From an uncultured Lachnospiraceae bacterium (GTDB lineage Bacteria; Bacillota_A; Clostridia; Lachnospirales; Lachnospiraceae), in the NCBI GenBank assembly GCA_947175285.1, contig CAMWMM010000288.1, positions 1 through 6,556 on the forward strand: a stretch of DNA of 6,556 nucleotides. Direction: 5' to 3'. The translations under genes and the position numbers were made by a program. A model generated the notes under the pieces. The model ran no database searches. It was given only the letters and a program-made list of their open reading frames with translations, and was not told the DNA's origin. Shown piece by piece: positions 5,964-6,556 of this stretch. Every line of letters starts with the position of its first letter. Position 1 is the first letter of the stretch.

Positions 5964-6556
5964 ATGGATGCGGAAAAGAAGAAAAAACAAATATTGATAG
6001 TTGATGACGAAGAAGTCAACAGAGAGATATTGAAAGAAATGTTCCGGGATGGGCAATATGAACTGATTGAGGCGGGAGACGGTGAGGATGCCATTGCCAA
6101 ATTGAAGAGTAACGACCGTATTGTGCTGGTATTGCTTGATATTGTTATGCCTATCATGGATGGTTTCGGGGTATTGCAATATATGGACGAACAGAAACTG
6201 TTAGAGGACATACCGGTTATTCTGATTACCAGTGAGGATGCGCTTGACAGTGAAGATCAGGCATATTCCTATGGTGTGGCGGATGTTATACATAAACCTT
6301 TTTATCCACATATTGTAAAGAGAAGAAGCAAAAATATCATTGATTTGTACCGCCACAAATATCATATGGAGCAGCGTCTGAAAGAACAGGAAGAGGAAAT
6401 CAGACAGCAGGAAAAGAAAATCCGTGAAAACTCCGAATTTATGATTGATACGCTCAGTTCGGTTGTAGAAGCGAGAAGCGCGGAGACAGGAGAGCATACA
6501 AGAAGAATTAAATATTTCACAAGAATAATGTTAAAATATCTTATGAAATATTATCC
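5964..6556 (+). CDS. receiver plus HD-GYP-type response regulator, 3' end cut by the window
   Basis: At least 197 residues are visible and the frame is still open at the window edge. The N-terminal receiver (about 8-125) has ILIVDDEEVN with Asp14/Asp15, phospho-acceptor Asp59 in LLDIVMPIMDG, Thr89 and Lys111 (HKPF), so all key residues are present. A charged coiled-coil helix (about 130-158, rich in Glu, Gln and Lys) leads to DTLSSVVEARSAETGEHTRRI, which matches the start of HD-GYP domains, with His178 in the 'TG-x-H-x-x-R' position. HD-GYP proteins break down cyclic-di-GMP, but the HD pair and GYP motif lie beyond the window, so activity cannot be judged. The start at 5964 (MDAEKKKKQILIVDDEE) fits the normal receiver N-terminus; 5940 and 5952 are in-frame alternatives. 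It follows the hybrid kinase by 127 bases and has its own promoters, so it is a plausible but unproven partner of that kinase. Confidence 0.88.
   Translation, partial: MDAEKKKKQILIVDDEEVNREILKEMFRDGQYELIEAGDGEDAIAKLKSNDRIVLVLLDIVMPIMDGFGVLQYMDEQKLLEDIPVILITSEDALDSEDQAYSYGVADVIHKPFYPHIVKRRSKNIIDLYRHKYHMEQRLKEQEEEIRQQEKKIRENSEFMIDTLSSVVEARSAETGEHTRRIKYFTRIMLKYLMKYY

Noticed and set aside
5889..6211. Two overlapping minus-strand frames across the regulator gene
   Set aside because: They run antisense to the conserved receiver domain, overlap each other, and have no identifiable domain.
1..6556. Mobile element, CRISPR array, tRNA or rRNA
   Set aside because: No transposase or integrase sequence, terminal inverted repeats, regularly spaced repeats or RNA-gene signatures were seen. 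The window is almost fully occupied by four ordinary coding regions.

Overview
The window looks like chromosomal DNA of a Gram-positive anaerobe of the class Clostridia, most likely a gut Lachnospiraceae. This is inferred from family style, not from a marker gene. The DNA is moderately AT-rich. It shows purine-rich Shine-Dalgarno sites, a lipoprotein with an N-terminal Cys, surface proteins with short 'D-x-D-x-D-G-x-P-E-L' loops, a cytosolic multi-PAS hybrid kinase with the H-box NMSHDIRTPMNAI, and a receiver plus HD-GYP-type regulator. All genes are on the + strand.

Layout. (1) Bases 1-24 hold what may be the last codons of an upstream gene, whose TGA overlaps the next ATG (ATGA). (2) 21-1724 encodes a membrane-anchored extracytoplasmic protein with one acidic D-rich loop and a C-terminal region resembling DUF4163/DUF3298 (RsiV/PdaC-like). 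(3) After 22 bases, 1747-2985 encodes a lipoprotein with three D-rich, possibly Ca2+-binding loops. These two are probably one operon. (4) The 127-base gap to the next gene has no terminator, but it carries a near-consensus sigma-A promoter (TTGACA, 17 bp, TAGAAT) with small repeats around it. (5) 3113-5836 encodes a soluble hybrid histidine kinase: a receiver-like N-terminus without a phospho-acceptor Asp, three PAS or PAS-like domains, HisKA, HATPase and a complete receiver. (6) The next gap of about 127 bases holds a short hairpin, an 8+1+8 palindrome overlapping a -35 box, three ATAGTG repeats and two candidate promoters in series. (7) 5964 to the window end is the start of a receiver plus HD-GYP-type regulator, cut off by the window edge.

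Working model (inference): the two exported proteins may bind a ligand or the cell wall outside the membrane. The hybrid kinase integrates cytosolic signals and may pass phosphate to its own receiver and on to other regulators. The adjacent receiver/HD-GYP protein would link this to cyclic-di-GMP breakdown if its truncated catalytic half is intact. The kinase and the regulator each have their own promoter, so they are neighbours that need not be co-transcribed. I see no mobile element, CRISPR array, tRNA, rRNA or riboswitch. I find no clear evidence for an undescribed system. The most specific unexplained elements are the palindromic operator-like site and the degenerate N-terminal receiver-like domain of the kinase.
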